64,000 nucleotides of DNA, from positions 1,956,928 through 2,020,927 of the forward strand of contig JAHBXH010000001.1 of the NCBI GenBank assembly GCA_019636555.1, given 5' to 3'. Positions 60,722 through 64,000 of this stretch are shown in pieces. The first letter of the stretch is position 1. Every line of letters begins with the position of its first letter. The notes below the pieces were generated by a model, which was not told where the DNA came from, searched no databases, and saw nothing but the letters and a program-made list of their open reading frames with translations. The stretch is from Phycisphaeraceae bacterium. Its GTDB lineage: Bacteria; Planctomycetota; Phycisphaerae; Phycisphaerales; UBA1924. Made by a program: the position numbers and the translations under genes.

Positions 60722-63517
60722 TTGGTTCAAAAGGTATTCATGGGGTGGGATCGATCGTTGCTCGAAAGTGCGGCCGCGTGGCTGGCCACTCGATTTCAGA
60801 CGCACGAATTGGGAGACGGAATCGACTGTCGCGGAGCGCTGATCGTCGTGCCGGGTCGACGATTCGGACGAGAGCTGATGGCGGAGCTGGTCGGGATCGG
60901 TGAAAAAACGGAGTTCTGGGTTTCGCCGGGTCGCGTTGCGACACCGGGAGAATTGTGCGGCGCGCTCCTCCTGGAATCTACCCAAACGGCTCCTTCGCTT
61001 GTCCGAGCGATGGCCTGGGGAATCGCGCTGCGCAAATTGAGAGCCGAAGAGTTCGAAGGACTGCACCGGCGCCGGCCGTTGGATGATGCCATCGGCGAGT
61101 GGGTGCGGCTCGGTGCCATGCTTGATTCCACGGCAGGAGAATTGGCGCGTGAATTGATCCTGCCCGGTGAGGTGCCGCAACGGTGCCGCGCTCTCGAGCA
61201 AACGGGTGATTCGAAGAGATGGGAGATCATCGAGCGCTGCCGCCACACGTACGAATCGCTGCTGAGTGAGAGGCGACTGACAGATTCGAATCTGGCAAAC
61301 TTGGCGAAACTCCGTGCCGCGGATTGCGAGATTACGCCGACCGTCCGCGAAATCGTCCTTGTCGGATTGGCGGAACTCGACGCTGCCTCGCGCGCCGCGA
61401 TCAAGCGGAGTCGGGCTGTTGTTTCCGCTCTGGTGTTCGGGCCGGAATCGGAGAACCGCTGGCTCGACGAGGACGGTTGTGTGCGTCGCGATATCTCGCG
61501 GGAGCGAATCTCCATCCCGCGTTCGATGGTTGAAATCGCGGACGACACCAAAGCGAGCGCCGATCGCGCCATCGGACGGATCGCAGCGTGGTCCGAACAG
61601 CACAGAGGGCTGACGCCCCGGGATGTCAGCGTTTGTGCTCCGGAACCGTCCTGGGCGCGAGATCTCGCGCTCGCGGCACGGGGGGTCGATGGGTTGCGAT
61701 TTCACGACGCCTCTGGAGAAGAGATCGGTCGGGCTTCCGTGGTGAAACTGCTTGTCGCCGCGGGCGAGCACCTTCGGGAAGGAACCCTCGAATCGCTTGC
61801 GGCGATTGTCAAACGACCCGAAGTTGAGCGGTGGATTGTCCGTCGCAGGCAGCCCTCACAGAATTGGGTCGCGAAAGTCGATGCCGCGGCGATCCTGAAT
61901 CCGGGGGCTCCGGCGAGCAGCCTGCAGGAAGACCTGCAACAGGTTGCGGATGCCGTCGAGGAGTTGCTTGGCCCGCTGTGCGCCGAAGACCGTGCCGAGC
62001 GCGAAACCGACCTGATACTGGACGAGATCATCGGGTTTGTTGATCGAGCGCTTGGTGGCGAAGATCAATCGGATCGCGAAGCAGAGGCCTTGGAGGCCAT
62101 CGCGGACTCGATCGCACAAGTGCGAATAGCCGCGGGGATGATCGGGGCGATGCCCGCGTGGAGATGGATCGAATTGCTCCTCGAGTCCATCCGCGCGGCG
62201 CGAATCGCGGCGGCTTCGAGCCGGGACGAAATCGAGGTCCTCGGATGGCTTGAGGCCGCGGTCGATCGTGCGCCGTTTGTGGTCGTTGTCGGATTCAACG
62301 AAGGAGCGATCCCCTTGGGACGAGTGGAAGACCCGCTCCTGCCGGATCGCGTGCGAGCCGAACTGGGAATGGCGACCGGCGGCTCGCGTGCCGAGCGCGA
62401 CGCATTCTTGCTCGAAGGGTTGATCCGGTCGCGAGAACACAAGGCGAAGACGCGCGCGGGTGTCTGGTTCATCTGCGCGAAGCGAGACAACGAAGGAAAT
62501 CCGCTGAAACCGAGCCGGATGCTCTTTCGTTGTGAGGATGGTGAAGCGATCGATCGGATTGAGCGCATGACGAGCGGGATCCCAGAGGCGGCACGATTTC
62601 TTGCGAAAAAGCATGGCGGCGCTGAGAACGAGGATCGGATGCCCGGTGTGGGTTTTCCCGTGGCGCCATTGCACGAAATCGCACTGCCGTCTGCCGTCCG
62701 TGCGACCGCATTCAAAGAATACATCCGCTCCCCGTATGTATTCTTTCTCAAGCACGTCGCGCGACTCGTGGAAGTGGACGAGCCCGACGCCGAGTCGGAT
62801 TCGGGCACGATGGGGACGTTGCTCCATCGGATTCTGAAAGACTTCGGCTCGGGAGAAGCGAAATCAGAACGGCGGGAGGCCGCGATCGCCGAGTGGGTGC
62901 TCTCGCAATTCGAGCGGGCTATTGCCGAGCTCCCGTTGCAGAAGTCTTCGGGTGTACGAGACATTCAGCTTGAGGTTGCCAGGCGTCGTCTGCGAACATT
63001 TGCTCGCGTTCAGGCATCGCATGCGAGTGATGGCTGGGAGATTCACGCGACTGAGTGGGAAGCCCCAAAGCCGATCGAGATCCAGGCCCCGAGTGGAACG
63101 ATCCTGCTGAAAGCCCGTCTCGATCGGGTTGATCGACGCGAGAAAGAATGGCTGGTTCTCGACTACAAGACCGGCGACACCGCAAAAGAGCCGGGAAAGG
63201 TCCATCTCAAATCGAAAAAGTGGATCGATCTGCAGTTGCCTTTGTACGTCTATTTGTTGCGTGCCAGCGGGCTGGCTCCGAATGGCGCCCGCGCGGGCTA
63301 CTTCCTGCTTCCCAAAAAGAGCGACGACGGACGTGTCGAATTCGCGGATTGGAACAAGGATCAGTACGCGGAAGCCGAGGCCCTCGCGGCAGAGATCGTG
63401 GAGCGTGTGCTCAGAAAACGATTCGAGCAAGGCGATGATCCGTTTGAAGAAGGCGCGATCGCAAGACTTTGCGGAGTGACGCTGCTTGAAGCGGACCCGG
63501 AGGAGGTCGAAGAATGA
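60722..63517 (+). CDS. PD-(D/E)XK nuclease family protein, AddB-like
   Basis: The protein has 931 residues. The C-terminal nuclease domain shows HRILKDF, LLKARLDRVDRREKEWLVLD and DYKTGD (metal-binding Asp and the D/E-x-K). The middle resembles AddB/RexB helicase-fold parts (FVVVVGFNEGAIPLGRVEDP, LPDRVRAELGM). There is no N-terminal Walker A and no evident iron-sulfur Cys cluster. The start is TTG 60722 with GGGAG upstream, giving MVQKVFMGWDRSLLESAAAW; ATG 60740 is possible. It overlaps the next gene (ATGA). With AddA it would form a DNA end-resection machine for recombinational repair. Confidence 0.85.
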   Translation: MVQKVFMGWDRSLLESAAAWLATRFQTHELGDGIDCRGALIVVPGRRFGRELMAELVGIGEKTEFWVSPGRVATPGELCGALLLESTQTAPSLVRAMAWGIALRKLRAEEFEGLHRRRPLDDAIGEWVRLGAMLDSTAGELARELILPGEVPQRCRALEQTGDSKRWEIIERCRHTYESLLSERRLTDSNLANLAKLRAADCEITPTVREIVLVGLAELDAASRAAIKRSRAVVSALVFGPESENRWLDEDGCVRRDISRERISIPRSMVEIADDTKASADRAIGRIAAWSEQHRGLTPRDVSVCAPEPSWARDLALAARGVDGLRFHDASGEEIGRASVVKLLVAAGEHLREGTLESLAAIVKRPEVERWIVRRRQPSQNWVAKVDAAAILNPGAPASSLQEDLQQVADAVEELLGPLCAEDRAERETDLILDEIIGFVDRALGGEDQSDREAEALEAIADSIAQVRIAAGMIGAMPAWRWIELLLESIRAARIAAASSRDEIEVLGWLEAAVDRAPFVVVVGFNEGAIPLGRVEDPLLPDRVRAELGMATGGSRAERDAFLLEGLIRSREHKAKTRAGVWFICAKRDNEGNPLKPSRMLFRCEDGEAIDRIERMTSGIPEAARFLAKKHGGAENEDRMPGVGFPVAPLHEIALPSAVRATAFKEYIRSPYVFFLKHVARLVEVDEPDAESDSGTMGTLLHRILKDFGSGEAKSERREAAIAEWVLSQFERAIAELPLQKSSGVRDIQLEVARRRLRTFARVQASHASDGWEIHATEWEAPKPIEIQAPSGTILLKARLDRVDRREKEWLVLDYKTGDTAKEPGKVHLKSKKWIDLQLPLYVYLLRASGLAPNGARAGYFLLPKKSDDGRVEFADWNKDQYAEAEALAAEIVERVLRKRFEQGDDPFEEGAIARLCGVTLLEADPEEVEE

Positions 63518-64000
63518 CCGCTCCCGCCTCTGTGATTCTCGCTTCCGCGGGCTCCGGAAAAACGTTTGAGCTCGCGGGTCGCTACGTGCGGGCGCTCCTC
63601 GAATCGGGCGGATTGCCCGACAAGATCCTCGCAACAACGTTCACGCGCAAGGCCGCGGGCGAGATGTTCGCCAAAGTACTCGAGCGATTGATCGGGGCAA
63701 GCAAGGGAGACAATGTCGCCGCGGGGAGTCTCGGTTGCACTCCGCAAGAGGCGCGCGAGCTGGCGCTCGGTTTGGCACGCCGCATCGATCGCGTTCGCGT
63801 TCAAACGCTCGATTCGTACTTCGCGGAGATAGGTCGTTTCGGCGCCTCGGAACTTGGCCTGACACCGGGATGGCGGATTCTGGATGAAGTGGAGGTTGAC
63901 GAAACGCGTGAACAGGCAATCGATCTGCTTTGCTCAAGGGTAGAGGCAAGGGCGCTTCTGCGAATCATCGAATCGATGAATAACGGCGGGTTGCCGATGC
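63514..64000 (+). CDS. UvrD/AddA-like helicase-nuclease subunit, 3' end cut by window edge
   Basis: About 162 residues are visible. The N-terminus MTAPASVILASAGSGKTFEL carries the Walker A motif ASAGSGKT typical of UvrD/AddA helicases. ILATTFTRKAAGEMFAKVLE (motif Ia) and RVRVQTLDSYFAEIG follow. The ATG overlaps the stop of the AddB-like gene by four bases. The rest, including motifs II-VI and a nuclease domain, lies beyond base 64000. AddA in complex with AddB processes double-strand breaks. Confidence 0.88.
   Translation, partial: MTAPASVILASAGSGKTFELAGRYVRALLESGGLPDKILATTFTRKAAGEMFAKVLERLIGASKGDNVAAGSLGCTPQEARELALGLARRIDRVRVQTLDSYFAEIGRFGASELGLTPGWRILDEVEVDETREQAIDLLCSRVEARALLRIIESMNNGGLPM

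Overview
The window is GC-rich, gene-dense bacterial DNA. It most likely comes from a planctomycete of the Phycisphaerae/Phycisphaerales type. Supporting signs are: hpnC-hpnD-hpnE squalene genes; TIGR02999-like ECF sigma factors beside serine/threonine kinases (one fused to WD40 repeats); two pseudopilins with the leader [18 protein letters not shown]; three secreted proteins ending in tandem dockerin-like EF-hand repeats of the form DLNGDGxVDDSDFVxFAxAYN; a tricorn-type protease; and an AddB/AddA-like pair. No phage, plasmid or CRISPR is visible. The only mobile-looking item is a 138-bp MITE-like element.

Layout. 1-4058: ispH (cut by the window edge) divergent from hpnCDE, giving isoprenoid precursor and squalene synthesis. 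4.1-9.8 kb: small lipoproteins, a secreted endonuclease/phosphatase-fold protein, DUF2934, OsmC and an exported-looking D-2-hydroxyacid dehydrogenase. 10.0-14.2 kb: an ECF sigma factor translationally coupled to a kinase-WD40 protein. 14.4-30.9 kb: RidA, then a carbohydrate block with two pseudopilins, a split CUT2-type sugar ABC importer, a dockerin-like surface protein, a GH13 amylase and a GH31 alpha-glucosidase. Five LacI-like operators lie in the promoter regions of this block. 31-36 kb: SRPBCC-ArsR pair, lipoprotein, gap, MITE, GrpB, CvpA and a frameshifted small gene. 36.5-43.6 kb: homogentisate dioxygenase, type II NADH dehydrogenase, a frameshifted MGDG-synthase-like glycosyltransferase and an EmrB/EmrA-type efflux pair. 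43.7-48.8 kb: HerA-like ATPase, beta-CASP nuclease and acyltransferase. 49.2-52.6 kb: pseudokinase, second ECF sigma factor, FUN14 protein and third dockerin-like protein. 52.7-64 kb: MFS protein, tRNA-Arg, nth, LOG protein, GT9, tricorn protease and an AddB/AddA-like nuclease-helicase running off the end.

The best candidate for a coherent, under-described system is the 14.9-30.9 kb block. Secreted glucan hydrolases, a sugar importer, pseudopilins and a dockerin-like protein share one operator pattern, although their genes are scattered over both strands. This fits a surface machine that captures, degrades and imports alpha-glucan. The dockerin-like tail recurs outside the block and no cohesin is visible here, so its partner is an open question. 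Two minus-strand genes carry apparent single-base homopolymer deletions, which may be assembly errors.
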